Positions 40,700 to 53,871 of a DNA stretch of 64,000 nt are shown piece by piece. A program made the position numbers and the translations under genes. The stretch is from Akebia trifoliata. Lineage: Eukaryota; Streptophyta; Magnoliopsida; Ranunculales; Lardizabalaceae. The stretch's first letter is position 1. The number at the start of each line of letters is the position of its first letter. A model generated the notes under the pieces. The model saw nothing but the letters and a program-made list of their open reading frames with translations. It was not told the DNA's origin and searched no databases. Location of the stretch: NCBI GenBank assembly GCA_017979445.1, contig CM030711.1, forward strand, positions 1 to 64,000, written 5' to 3'.

Positions 40700-40935
40700 A
40701 AAAATAGAATCGGGATAATATGATTCGCCAGGTGGCATACTCAATCGACTCCTTAACGTGACAAGTTTGAATATTGTAGATCTGTACACCTTGAAATACA
40801 TGATTACACTTCCCCATAAAAAATGTAGTCCTAGGGAGTCGTGTATCCCGTGACGTACAAATCTATGATTCCCGAATTTGTCCACGTCAGGGAGTCGATT
40901 GAGTATGCCACATGGTAAGTCATATTATCATGACT
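40700..40935. mobile_element. Inverted-repeat MITE-like element
   Basis: The left arm GGTGGCATACTCAATCGACT (40736 on) and the right arm, reverse complemented (GTGGCATACTCAATCGACTC, from 40914 leftwards), match. The similarity extends outwards through GATAATATGA and inwards through ACGTG. The arms are about 55-60 bp. There is no coding capacity. The exact ends and target duplication are not resolved. Confidence 0.6.
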
Positions 40936-42210
40936 CTAAAGGATATGCTCCATTAACGACCTACTTTTATAACATATTAATAAAAAATGATCTTTTATCA
41001 GGAATTTTTTAAGAAAAATACTATAACTAACCTAAACAACTTTAGAAGTTTAAAGAAATAGTGGTTTGTTTTAGATGTGACCCTTCTATGTTTTGGTGAA
41101 TATTCCTATGTTTAAAAATACTTGACATGCCCATTGGCTTTGGTAATCTCTTTATAAATTAATAAAAACAATCTGAAAGCCTGAAAAGCCTATGATTTTT
41201 CTTCCTAAAACTAGTTGTCTTTAACCCTCTTAAATGATCATAATGATAACGATGATTTATAATGCTTCAATTATGCTTATTTTCAGATCATTATCATGTT
41301 CATTAAGTCTAAATCTTTTAATCTATGTGAAAACTCATTTATTATTACTTTTCATATCATTATCATGTTTATTATTATTTTCCTTTTTGGAAAAGAAGAA
41401 TGCAAGAGTTTCAGTTTCGAAATCCCTTCGCTCAAATTCCAATTTATCACTCAATTAGGAATCCTCCAATAATCATCAAACCTATGTCCAAAGAGTGCAA
41501 ATGAGCCGAGGACTCTAATTCGAGTAAATTAGAATTATGTAAATTGGAATTTTGCTCTCAGGCATATTGTTACCTTGTTGTTCTTGTTGTTGTTGTTGTT
41601 GAGCCCAATTTTGACACACACACAAAAATCACACAAATGCTCATTGAACTAACCCACTCTACAGACGAATGTCTCAACAACACACTCATTTCATTTGGAA
41701 ATTAGTTAGGGAATCAATTGGTGTCAGACCTTTGGACTAAGATCTATTGGAGAAATCCCCCTTGGACGTATTAGTGACCTTTTGTGCTTGAGGCACCCAT
41801 TTTTTAAGGCTTGAATATGCACTAAATAATAGCCTTCTTGGAGACGTACAATTTTTCTCGATCAAGTGATAAATCTCTGATTTTTTCAATGGACTCCTTT
41901 TGGCAAATCTTCACAAAAATTCAGAGAATTTTGTTGTTACGAATTCCATTATATAGGTCATTACATTAAGAATACAACTGTTTATTCATTTAAAGAGGAA
42001 AAAACAGTGAATTATACAACCAGGAAGGGAGGAGGGTTGAAACTCTACTTCTACATTTCAATTCTTACCGAATTAGACCTCTTATTAAAAGAAAGAATCT
42101 CCTCTATCTATGTAGCAAGATTTGAGGTGGAGGAGTAGGGTTTACTTGAATGCATATATATGATCCGAATTCCCCTCTTAAAATGAGAAAAGAGACTGGT
42201 ACAAAACCTC
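40936..42210. other. Intergenic stretch, no gene seen
   Basis: It contains a (TTG)n run at about 41578-41601 and an (AC)n run near 41616. The last few hundred bases would carry the 3' untranslated region of the UGT gene. Confidence 0.45.
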
Positions 42211-43960
42211 TTACAATGACAAAATATGATGAACCAACCTATCTGAAGACTTATAGGCAGAGCCACCTTGCTTCACACAAGCATCTACCTTCTCCTTTAG
42301 ATCCATTGCTCTCTGCCTGATTTCCTTCCCTTCAATGTCCACCATTACTCTTCTTATGCCTCTCTCTATTTCCCCTCTCTCTAAACCATTCTCCATTTCC
42401 AAGCCCACCCTCCACACATGGCTCACATACCTAGCACTCACTTTCTGGTCCCCAAACCAAGGCCAACAAAGCAAAGGGACCCCTTCCGATACACCCTCCA
42501 ATGTCGAATTCCAACCACAATGAGTCCAGAACCCTCCTACAGCAGGGTGGCTCAGTACTCTTTCTTGAGGTGCCCATTTGACAATGCAACCTCTTCCCCT
42601 TGTCATCTCTTTGAAGCCTTCGGGCAATAGTTTCATCCATTCTGACACACTTACCGAACCAGGTCTAACCACCCATAGGAATGGTTGCTCACTATTGGCT
42701 AATCCCCAAGCTGTCTCCATTAGTTCTCTATCATCCATGACAGCCATGCTACCAAAGCTCACGTACATAACAGTCCTAGGCATCTGTTGGTCAAGCCAAT
42801 TGATGCAATTCGTATCCTCCATTATTAAGCTACTAGACGAGGATGAGATTGAATCGTACCACTTATGCATAGGACCTATTAAGAAGAAGGGAACAGAAAT
42901 ATCTCGTTGTACTTAATGTGGTTTTCTCGAGGTAGTCGAAGGTGTTCCAAATGATTCCTGAAGACGTCCTTAATGCATTCATAACGTTGGCATGATATTC
43001 TAGTAAGTTTTCTATCTTTCCTCTGTTGAACTCTGGAAGGTCCTTCACTCTGAGGGGTGGAAGCTCGGGTACTGGTTCCTGTGACAAAGTATCTGAGGCA
43101 CAAAATATTATTAGATCCGTGCTTAGCCTTATTCATTATCGAAAAAAAAAAAGTTCTGTGGTTAGCTTTGGAGGAACCTCAAAAGTGTATAAATGTCAAA
43201 AGGTCCACCCAACGTGTCTGACATTTGTGTCTCAATCAGAAATAACATACATGAATGATATCTTATCCAATTTGGATTGTTAGATAAGTATGCCACAAAT
43301 TAAGTAGATGAAAACTTGTGGGATCAAGATCAGATTCAGGTCGGGACTTATTGATTTGATTACACACTGAATCCTAAAAAATTCTGGCCTTATTACCTCA
43401 ACCAGATGGACCCAAAGAAAACAAGATTCTTTTTTCCTCCTTGGGTGAGAGAGAAACAAAAAGGAAAGAATGATACCTTTAACAGGAAGATAACCTTTTT
43501 GTTGGAGAAGGGGTAAGGCAGCAAATGGTACAAAAGAGTTGACGCTGTTAGTCCTCAAAATCAATGTGGGGAGCTTCAGATGGGTTGCCACGCTGTGTGT
43601 GAAGTACATGACTGCGTCCGATATGATGCAAGCAATTGGATTTTGTTGGTTCTCCTCCATCATCCCAACCAAACACTTGTTAAAAGGTGCTTGGCAGTTG
43701 AGGTTGAGGGCTAATATGAGGGCAACAAAGTCTTGAGAGGAGGCTTCATCATCTGATAGGCCATCGTTAATGGGTATAAATTTGAAATATGGGTGATTGG
43801 ATGGGTTAGGAGCATTGAAGTAAGTGTGAACGATTGTGATGGAGAAGCCTCTAGAGTGAAGAATGGAAGCCAGTTGGAGCATGGGATTTATGTGGCCTTG
43901 GAATGGCAAGGGTACAAGCACTACCTGATGTCTCCCTCTCATCTCTCTCATGCTTTCCAT
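42211..43960 (-). pseudogene. UGT76-like UDP-glycosyltransferase with frameshift
   Basis: Exon 1 (43960-43477, 161 codons plus 1 nt) and exon 2 (43092-42211) flank one intron at the position and phase usual for this family. Family-1 UGTs transfer sugar from UDP-sugar to small acceptors in the cytosol. Exon 1 has the N-terminal VLVPLPFQGHINPMLQLA with the catalytic-type His. Exon 2 has the PSPG donor-binding box, from WAPQERVLSHPAVGG to WPWFGDQ, ending in the Gln typical of UDP-glucose use. Near 42898-42905 the frame breaks between LEKTTLSTTR and ISVPFFLIGPMHKWY. By comparison with UGT76 proteins about five bases seem to be missing. Everything on either side is open, so this is a very recent pseudogene, a null allele or a sequencing error. 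Confidence 0.85.
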
Positions 43961-43990
43961 TACACTGATTTCAACTGTTCAATCAATAAT

Positions 43991-44013
43991 GGAGAGAGAG
44001 AGAGAGAGAGAGA
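43991..44013 (-). repeat. (CT)n microsatellite in the UGT leader
   Basis: A GA/CT dinucleotide run lies about 30 nt upstream of the UGT start codon, reading CT on the sense strand. Pyrimidine runs are common in plant leaders. Confidence 0.8.
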
Positions 44014-46840
44014 TTTACAGAGGTTTCACTCCAAATTCCAAAGTCCAAACAAATGCCTGAGATGGGAAAATATCTCCCAATAGATTGATTATCCAGGGAA
44101 TGTGATCTGTTTTTCTCTCTACATCTGAGTCCTCGTTGGATCCTAGGAAAGTCGGGGGAATAGTTCAATGACAATGAAGTGTGATGGCTCTGATATTAAA
44201 ATGTAAAAAATTAATACAAATGACAGATCATTTCTTGTCTTCATTACTTTGGACTTTTTATGTAATCGCATAATACCATGTGAGTCGTGATAATCTCTTT
44301 TTAGAAATGTTTTAAAAACAGAATCAATGATTGAACCCAAAATTTCTCATATTAGTCATACCCTAGTAGTAGTTGGACCGTAGTTCAGTAAGATTAAAGT
44401 TATGTCTAATCTTCTATTATTTTCACAAAATGTAAAATTTATGAAAGACTAGTGTTATTAGCCAAATCAATTTTGTTATTAAATCTGATTGAACCATTGG
44501 TTTGGTCCGATTTTTTGAACACCGACTTTGAGTCCATAAAGCTACAATACGAAGATAATTTTCAGCCTAATCAAAACTTCCTTGCCAGTTAGATTAAGCG
44601 TCATGATTGGCCCATGAATTTGTTCCCAACCCATAAGCAAACATGAGAAAATCTAATAATGCCTCCTAAAATTCGAATTAGAGTGCACCTGCCCTGTGGC
44701 ACGGCAATCTATATATGCTCTCATTTAAAAATCAAGCTAATTTTAAGCCATTTAGATATAGTTAACTAATTCTGCACATTTCAATTGTAGTATGCGCATG
44801 CGGGGTCGTGATTGGAGCGTTAGCAAAGCCACTACATAAGTAAATTTTAAATCCAATCCCTACATCTGAACATTTAGGACAAATAGGTGAATACTCATGT
44901 ATATACTTAACATCCATTCTCTTCCTAGTCAATATGCTATTAAATTTAAGAGAGAAAACAGTGCATCTTTCCAAAGCTAGGCCAACAGTATTATATATAA
45001 ATCAACAAATGTGGCATAATCCATGGTGTGCCATGTGAACAATTAAGTATTAAAATTTTTGAAATGGAGTTACAAACATGTGGAGTTGCATTATGTATGT
45101 AACAATCTACTACTATATCTTACACCACAATTGTACATTCTCTCTTCTTCCAGAGTCAGCATATTCCATTGAGCAAGAATGTGGTCTATGATGAAGACTG
45201 TTGATTGAAAAATATCACCATCGGAAATGACTCATTGCGTGTTGTTAATGAAATGAAGAATTGCATGATATGCCCATGCATGTATAAAAGAAGGAAGAGC
45301 AATATATGCGATTGAGTGGGCCTTGATTGGGCCATAATAGATTTAGTACACCTGTGAACAAGTTCAATGTCGAATTCCACTGTGTTCTCAATCTTGCAGT
45401 CATAGGATCTTAACATGGATTGAATGCAGACTCCATGATTCTTTCTACCTATAAGCTGACTTTTTGATGTAGGATGAGCAGCAAAAGACTACATGAAATG
45501 CCGAGACCAAGAGAAGATGTGCCAAAGGGCTAAACATGCACCTTAAAACGGGCATAACTTTGTGATCATAAGTTAAAACGATTATTATTATATATTTAAC
45601 TACAAAAACATTAACCAGCACTAATAATTTCAATGTCATAAGCCTTAATTTGGACATGTTTTATCATTTAGAAAAAAAAAAAAAAACCATTTCAAGGGCC
45701 AAAATGCACTTTTTGTGCTATACTTCCTATTTTTAATCAGTTTTATTTTTATGGCTTTAAAACCCAATCTAAAGGAGAAAGTGGTATGCGGTCGTTAGAG
45801 TGGGGATTAGGATACAACCTACTTTACCCAAACGATTGTCATCAACCTCATAACCAAGTGGGGTCTTGATGTAGGATATCTACAGCTCTAAGTAATTTTC
45901 TAATTCTATTAGATTTTTATTTTTAGTAGAATTTATATTTCATAGTTATGTTAGAAATATAATTCCTTGTTAATTTCTAATTTGTTTTAAATTTATTTTT
46001 ATTATTTAAGTTATAATTAGAAGTGTTTAAAAGAATCTAATTTGAGTTCTAATAGGATTAAAAAATTAGTATTATATTACAAATAAATTAGGAATATTAA
46101 TTTTTGATATTTTAGTAGGATTACAAGTTGTTATGATAAAATTATCTATATAAAGAGTTCCAAATCCAAAAATTAAAAATCAATCAATCAATAATCAATT
46201 TAATTATCCTTTCTCTTTTAATTAATTTTTAGCTTTATGTTTTATTTTGTTTTTCAAACTATTACTTGTTTATCAATTAAATCTATTGATTCAAATTAAT
46301 TTAGAGTATTCCATTGAATACAACCTATCGAATCTATTGATTCACATGCTTCTACTACTTTAGATCTGTACAAGCTGACTATTGCAAATTATAATATATG
46401 ACATCATGTTTTGCTACTTTTCTACCCAACTCCGTAATCTAGAGTAGACTATAGACATATTAAGTTTGATTGGTATTCTCTACCATTTGTCATTATTGTC
46501 TTGAAAATTAATATCGGCTTTCATCAATGGCCTGATAAGCAATGGCACATGTTCAAAATCACCAAATTTAATCAACATTTTCAGGTGTAGGTGCTGAGCG
46601 AATTAGCCAATATGAGAATGCCACATGGAATTAATCTTAAGTTATAGGGTCACGTATATACTATATAGTTGGGTTGGGTAAGCCAAATATCAAGTTATCC
46701 GATATAATTAAACATGCTTCTGGAGGTCACAATCATCCCTTACGTGTACTCAATAATAAAACTAATAAGACCCAATGGGAGTCTTGAGTTGACTGTGGTT
46801 CATTAATTCAGATTAGATTATAGTAGTAGAGTAGTCTTAA
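44014..46840. other. Intergenic stretch, possible LTR remnant
   Basis: No gene is seen. A very AT-rich block from about 45870 begins TGTAGGATATCTACAGCTC and includes TATATAAAGAGTTCC near 46147. This resembles a small LTR with its TATA box, but the other end and a target duplication were not found. Confidence 0.35.
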
Positions 46841-46847
46841 TTAAGAT

Positions 46848-46857
46848 TATATATATC
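46848..46857 (+). promoter_or_regulatory. TATA box of the USP gene
   Basis: TATATATCC lies about 70 nt before the start codon, with a GA-rich leader in between. The assignment is by position. Confidence 0.5.
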
Positions 46858-46925
46858 CTGTAGTATTGTTGTTAAGATCAAAATTCTAAAAAAGAAAGAG
46901 AGAGAGAGATCATCAGGGAGGAGAA

Positions 46926-47762
46926 ATGGGAGGAGATGAGAAGATAGGAGTGTGCATGGACTTCTCAGAGAGCAGCAAAAGCGCTCTTAAATGGGCCATT
47001 GATAACCTTCTCCACCACAAGGGTCATACCCTCTTTATTCTTCATGTCAAATCCAAAGGACACATCCACACCCACAAGGATCCAATCATCAATTCAGCTT
47101 CATCCTGTAAGTTGTACATACCAAAACTCTTAATTATATAATTAATTTCTACCTTATCAATTATTATTAATTTCTTCACTTAATCATCCTTGACCACTGA
47201 TTCATGTGATCATCAAACTGGGGGCAAGTAAAGCAGTTCTGATTCCATTGATGGAGTTTAGGGTGCCAGAGTTGATGATGAGCAACTATAATATCAAAAC
47301 AGATCCCGAAGTGCTGGACATGCTCGATACCGCTAGCAGACAGAAAGAGGTGTACATGGATTTAATTTTTCTTTAAAAATAAAATAAAATAAAAATTATG
47401 TTGTAAGTTTCCAACAAGTGTGATTGATTTCATTTCAGGTGACAATTGTATCGAAAATATACTGGGGTGATCCGAGGGAGAAGCTATGTGAAGCGATTGA
47501 GGATCTGAAGCTAGATTCAGTGGTTATGGGAAGCAGAGGACTTGGAAGGATCCGCAGGTAACAACACAACACAACTCATCCATACAGTAGACTTAATTTG
47601 CTATTTATATATAGAATAGATATATGGTAGTATCTTAAGTTTTGATTGATAATGAATGATAGGATATTGCTCGGGAGCGTGACCAGTTACTTGATATCCC
47701 ACGCTGTGTGTCCGGTGACTATCGTTAAGGATCCAAGCTTTCATCATCACCATCACCACTGA
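46926..47762 (+). CDS. Universal stress protein (UspA-like)
   Basis: Four exons (46926-47106, 47234-47349, 47439-47557 and 47663-47762) sum to 516 nt, or 171 aa plus stop, in consistent phase. Plant USPs are small alpha/beta proteins, many of which bind ATP and respond to drought, hypoxia or nutrient stress. The N-terminal strand reads [19 protein letters not shown]. Exons 3-4 carry the nucleotide-binding signature [20 protein letters not shown], i.e. GxxG followed nine residues later by GS. It ends [10 protein letters not shown] and then six histidines. The start ATG follows GGAGGAGAA, and there is no upstream in-frame ATG close by. The gene looks intact. Only the His tail is unusual. Confidence 0.95.
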
Positions 47763-47798
47763 TGATAATGATAATGATGATGATGATGATGATGATAT
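47744..47798 (+). repeat. CAT/CAC-GAT trinucleotide tract across the USP stop codon
   Basis: The six His codons run directly into TGA and a (GAT)n/(AAT) tract. The two halves are partly complementary (CATCATCA with TGATGATG), so the transcript end could fold into a hairpin. Confidence 0.75.
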
Positions 47799-47799
47799 T

Positions 47800-50700
47800 A
47801 ATTAGTAGATATTTATTTCATTTGGAGATTTCTCTTTCTTGTCGTTTGTTGTGTGGGGTTTTAGTCCTATAATATCACTTAATTAAGTTAGTTGTTAATA
47901 AAATTAGGAGTTGGGGGATTAGAACCACTCTTAATTAGCTTGAGGGAATCGAAGGGTAATGGAAATATATATTGTTGTAACAATTGTATTGTAATAAAGA
48001 AAAACTGTAGTAACGGAACATATGTACATGACCATGTATTTTTTCTTCTTCTTTTACAATTTACACACCACATGGCCTACAAATCGTGGAAATTTGGATT
48101 TTAGGTACGCCAAAGGTTGTCGGTGTGTATGCATGCTACAAGAAATTAACTTGATGACCTTTGACGACAGAATTTTTGGGCATTAAGGAATACAAGATAA
48201 AGGAAGAAAATCACTCTCTTTAATTTATCTCAACAGAATAGACAACCTTAACTCTATAATCCTTTCAAAGAAATTGATAATTTGAATGATGTTAATAATA
48301 TTCCTAATAATGATTTAAACAAAAAAAAAAAAAGATTCAGAATTTTAATGTAACTCAACTTCGTAATATTATTCAAAGTAATAAAGCTGAGGCCTCAGTT
48401 AGAACTGATATTTCGCTCAATTGTCTCATATTGCATAAACGACTCGTATCACTGATGGGATAATGATTAGCAATTGTTTCCTTCAAGAAAGAAAGTGGGG
48501 AAAAAAAAAAAGTATTCCTAGTTGGTGATTCATAATTCATAAAGTCGATTGTAACTTAAAATTATAATTTCCTCATCGATTGGTTTGGGATCATCTCCTT
48601 GATAATAAAAAAAAAAAAAAAAAGATGGTGATTCAAATCAATATTTCTTGGGTACCCAATATAAAAAAATAAATGAAATAGAGGTAAAATATGACAGAGC
48701 AATATTATAGTGTTTCTCTAATATTTTTCATATTAGTACTTACTAATTAACCAACAAGAAACCTCTACGAGAAGGACAATTTCAACGTAGTTGAAATCAT
48801 GTGGCTCAATTGGTTGATATTATTCATTTGGTTTCGTGTTTGATTTCATCCTTTATTATATAAATTGCTTTTTTTGAACAATCTAATCTGAAGTCAAAAA
48901 CTTGTGTTAGGAGCGTGCGCACACCACATATGAATTAGGTAGAGAAGTAGATTCATTCACGTTAGTTAATTAAGTTATGACATATTCATTCTCCCCCTCT
49001 TAGTACTACTATATGTATCAATTCTAATGATTGACTTTTATTAATGTTGATGGATGGTTACAGGCACTCCCACAAGGATTTTATTAATGTGAAGGTGATT
49101 CGTTATTCTCTCATTAACATATAAATTTGATGCACGTTTTGGTGAATTTCCTTTGTGTTTTCAAATTGATCATGACATGCCCCCTTACTTCGGTCTTCTC
49201 TAAGAAATCAATAAAAAGACCTAAATACCTTATTCTTCTACCTGTAATTAAAGAAAATTAAATAATAAAATAAATCCTTGAGATTTTTCTTTCCATGCCA
49301 AAAATCAGTCATCTTCAATGGTAAATTATTTTTAATTTATGATCAATATCATCTTCAATCCATCAATTTTTTGAACTTATGAAAACCAAGATTTTTCTAG
49401 ACAAATCCCATCTTCAAAAATCCTATCTTATTCTTTAGATTTGAAGGTTGAAGTAAATGTAGGCGAAAAACCAATTTCAATCTGCATTTTGACCAACACT
49501 TCTAACCAAGTTCGTGTGTGTGGAACTTTTTTTTTCTTCCTTTCACCATTATTATTAGTTAGGACTTGTTTGCTTGTGGGGAAAAGCACCAGGATGGTAT
49601 GATTTTTTATTTGTCACAGTTTGCGTCCCCTTCTTCTCAAGAAACCAGAAATGATTTACCCGCATTATTTTGACTGATCGATAAGAGGATATTCCTAATG
49701 ATTCCCAATAAAAACTAAATCCCTATAAAATTTTATTGATCTAGGAAACCTGTGTTTTTCTTCTCATTTCTACTGTATGTTCGAAAGAGAGCCTTAACAT
49801 CGTTTTAGGTTAATCATTCAAGCATTGGGGGACTGAGGGACTCATATCGACTTATCTGCACATTCATTGAGCTTTCCGATTTACTTCTACATGAAACAGA
49901 GAATTTGCACCTCCTTGAGCCCACTTGACATATGAAATATTTTACTGCATGTTGATTTGCCTAGGTTTGGCAATGCACAATTGTAAGGGTACAAATATTG
50001 AGTATTTCTGTGATACACATGTCCTCAACACGATTTCTGATAGTATGAGTTGCACATTATGGGGAAGACACATTAAATGTAAGTAACATCCCCTTTGAAT
50101 TAGGAAACACATTAAATGCTAACTAAGAGATTCACTCATGTCCCTAAAAAATGAATATATCGTATTCTATAAATAATGGTTAGCCATTGAAATCATCTAT
50201 AGCTGCACAACCACCTAATGGATAAATAATAACTTCGAAACACAACTAAATAGTCCTTCTGACATGGACCTATAGGGTAATCAACTTCATCTTACGGTTA
50301 TTGAATATAACAAAGAATATGTCATGTGGACCTATAAGTAGTCCTTGTTGGCTACACCATTCTGGAAAAATCTCAACATTACAATTCTCTCAACCCAAAG
50401 CCAATACTCTATTAAAGGTTTTATTTAAATAAATAAAAAATGATTTGAATGTCAGAATGTAATTCGCAATCCCTTAATGGAATCCAAGAGGCAATTGGAG
50501 AAGAAGAACAGAAAAACCTCATACCTCCCAATGTGCATCTCTAGACATTGGGAGGAATTTTACTCTAAACGCATTTATCACAATTCGTGCACTCCGACCA
50601 CTCTCTCATTTCAACCTAGATATTAATTTAGGTTATGCTTGGTGATGCAACACAAATGCGGCAAAGATTTCTACCCTTTTTTCAAAATCAAAGTTAGAAG

Positions 50701-53376
50701 AAGCTTATAGATGGAAAAACAATCTTGCTTTAGATGGCAAGATCAATAGTTCAAGGATGGCAAGACCTTTCTTCAATGCCTATGAGGTATTAGTTGTTTC
50801 TTGCAGCAACCCCAGACTTAGGAAAGTGTGTTGGAACAAAAACCCAAGTGAAACATGGGTGAATCCAAACAATATTTGGGCAGTGGGAGATGTGGGGCAC
50901 ATCAACATCATGTCCCATAGCTCATCCAAACAGATGAACAATTAGAACACATGATACGTGTTGGAAAATTATCAACTATTATTACACTTAAATTAAAATC
51001 ATTCTAGGATTTTTTATTTTTTTACTCTCGTCTTTTTGCTAGGTACAGTCAAGAGGGTGTGGCCCATCAAAACATTGGAGGATCTATGGAGAGTGGAGAT
51101 GCTTAATTATTTGGATATTAATTAGTATTTTTTTACATTTTATCTTTTATATATATATATATATGAAATTAGTTTTTTAATATTATTTAAATAAAAAAAA
51201 ATTCCAAATAATTACTGAAGTTTTCAAAAATGTTGCAAGTATTATATGTGTTGACAGAACTATTACACACTATTGATATTCACTACAAACTCTTACGAGT
51301 CAAACTTGTCCACTAGAAATAACTTAGGCTTATTGCATTTGCTAAATGTAATCGAGAGACTTACGAAAGTAACGAAAATTCATGCATTAATTCTAAATTA
51401 GATTTAATCATTTATTTTGTCAAGGGTCTAGCAAAACTTGGGTTTGGGGGTGTGATAGGTGCTAGATAATGTCTAATTAGATACAAATTTATAGGGCACT
51501 TGTCAACATCTTTGACCTAAAACATTATTTTTAATTAATAAATTCCTTTGAATAGATTTTTATATTATTTTAATGATTTTAGGATAATTAGGTCATTGTG
51601 CATATTTTTATTCATTTTTTTAAGTTTAATTTTGTGTAATATCTGTATTTCAGATATTTGAGGAGACTAAGTCAAACAAGGAGACTTGAGAAGCAGATAA
51701 AGACCAAAGTTAAAGTCAACCACGAAAATAAAAAATTAACCGCACAAACTTTACAGCGGAGTGGTGAAAACTTAACATGGTGTGATAAAGAGAGCATGGA
51801 AACCAATGTAGTTTCATGTACGTTTCTGATCAAGCAATTTCGTAATAGAACAGAGCCTTAACATGATTTATCCTATCAAGAGACTTCGAGTTTATCTTCT
51901 TAAAGTGTCAACACTATGTGATAGTTCTATCAACGCTTATAATGCTTTTGAAATGAATAAAAATACCTGTAATTATTTGAGAAATTCCCCTTTTCTTAAT
52001 AGGGATCACAAGAATTTTTTTTTTTTTTTTTGAATATATTAACAATATTATATTGATATTCAATTGAGTTTTCACTCCCTCTCATTCTTTTGGTGATTGA
52101 ATGTGTAGGCTCTCATAAGTTACACCAACGGCATGGGATCTAACCCAAGAGTAATGGTGTTCATTGATTATGGTATGAGACCAAGCTGAACAAAATCGGG
52201 TGGTTTGAAGTTTGAAAACTCACTCTCTATCAGTATCAGGCCCAATACACTTTTGGGGACCCTGTTCAAAAATTGAAATTTTGTAAGAAAAGTAGTGTTT
52301 GGAAAGGCAACCCAATATTCCAAAGCAAAAGTCATAACTTACACTAACGGCTATAAAACATAGCCGTTTTTAAATCAACGTCAACCACACACAACTTTCT
52401 AGCCGTTGAGTTGAATCAATTTTTTTTATTTTTTATTTTTTTATTTTTTTATTTGTAGGTTGGAACAACCGGCAGGCAACAAGATCAAAAAAGAAGATAA
52501 AGCCTTCCAAGGAAAGTTAGAAGAGAGAGAGTAAGGGATGGGATGATGTTGAGAGATGATTTATGAAAGTTTAACAACTTCTCGCACAATATTTCATTTT
52601 CTATCATCATTCCAAATATTCTATTATTGTTAAATTTAGGAGGAAAGTTAATCACCACATGGTATGATTGGAGAGATATTATCTTGATTGGTGATTTCAA
52701 GTCATTGGATTTAAATATTTTTCAACATGGGCTTAGAATCTTACTGGGTCCACCAGAGGGTGGGCCTAAACACTAAATTCCGTGAGCCAGAAGAAATTGT
52801 GTGTAAGACATTTGAGTGTAAATGACGTTAACGAACCTTGCCTACTTGTTTTAAGCCCAATTTGTGGGTTTCTTGAATTCAAACATAAAAAAAAAAGCAA
52901 AAAAAGAAAATCAATATATATAAAGGGCTTAAAAAGGATGATGAGGGTACAGCCTCAAGCTGCTATAGCTGAATTTACTAGATTGCCCTTTGTCAAGATT
53001 GCAATTGAAAATACGAGGAGGAATCAACTAAAATTTTCCTCAGTGTAGTTAAGCACTCTTTCTAGAGACTGAGCATAGTCCCCAATGTATCAAATATATC
53101 TTAGAAGGTTGAAATTATCTTATCATTATAAATTCAATATTAAAATAAAAAGACTTCTAACAGAGATTTCGTCTAAGTGAAAGACATTTTCCCTTGAAAA
53201 ATTTAGAAGAACAATGGAAATTTTGAATCATACACATAGATGGCTAATTCAGCAATAAAACTAGTGATAAGGGATTGTCCCTATGATTTTGAGTTGGAAA
53301 TTGGGTGATTTCAAGACTTACTTGATTGCATGTTGAAAATTTTCCTTAAGTTCAAACTTGCAATCTTAGGGATTAG
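47800..53376. other. Long AT-rich stretch without a supported gene
   Basis: The first part includes the USP 3' end, with AATAAA-like signals near 47896 and 47993. Beyond that I see only short frames, homopolymer and (TTTTTTA)n tracts near 52425-52460, and a block at about 51470-51960 that could be an old retroelement fragment. No domain could be recognised on either strand. Confidence 0.45.
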
Positions 53377-53871
53377 TGTAGAAGCAATTGTTGCCCTATA
53401 TCCAAACAACTGTTGGACTCCGACTCGGTTGTTAGGTCTTTTGCTTATGCGTCTTCTCTCTTCAATCCGACCTTCTTTCCTGTGAGACAGAATCTCCGAT
53501 GTCAAAGTTAGTTAAAATATTCAAAAAAATTTCTTTCTTTTTTCTCTTAGAAATCGCTTACCTTTTATATGTGGCCTCCTCCCTTTTATAGAGTCCTCCT
53601 CTCCCTTTCTTTTCACTTTCCTTTTATCAACTTTCCTTCCTTGAAGAAGTTAATACTTAATCCTTTGAAATCAAAGATTTTCCTAAGATATTGTACTCGA
53701 ATTTCGAGAATCCTGGGATCTTAGTGCATTATCCTCTTTGGGGGGTTATTCTTTCAGATCTCACCCGATCTAAATTGGTATTCGAATGAGTGCATCATGA
53801 ACACCCGATCTATGGAACATTAATCTGATCCAAACACCTTCTTGTGTGATTAAGGGATTTATCCCTCCACA
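53377..53871 (-). mobile_element. Solo gypsy LTR (minus orientation)
   Basis: On the minus strand it starts TGTGGAGGGATAAATCCC and ends ATTGCTTCTACA (495 bp). It contains CTCTATAAAAGGGAGG (TATA box) and, downstream, AACTTTGACATCGGAG, the familiar gypsy LTR arrangement. Flanks are ATTAG and ATTAA, a nearly perfect 5-bp duplication. No internal region is present. Confidence 0.7.

Noticed and set aside
42335..42916. Plus-strand open frames opposite the UGT gene
   Set aside because: They mirror the minus-strand UGT exon and show no domain of their own.
47720..47762. Possibility that the USP His-tail is cloning-vector sequence
   Set aside because: GGATCC, AAGCTT and six His codons look vector-like, but the exon lies in a genomic intron-exon context with correct phase and a natural-looking 3' flank.
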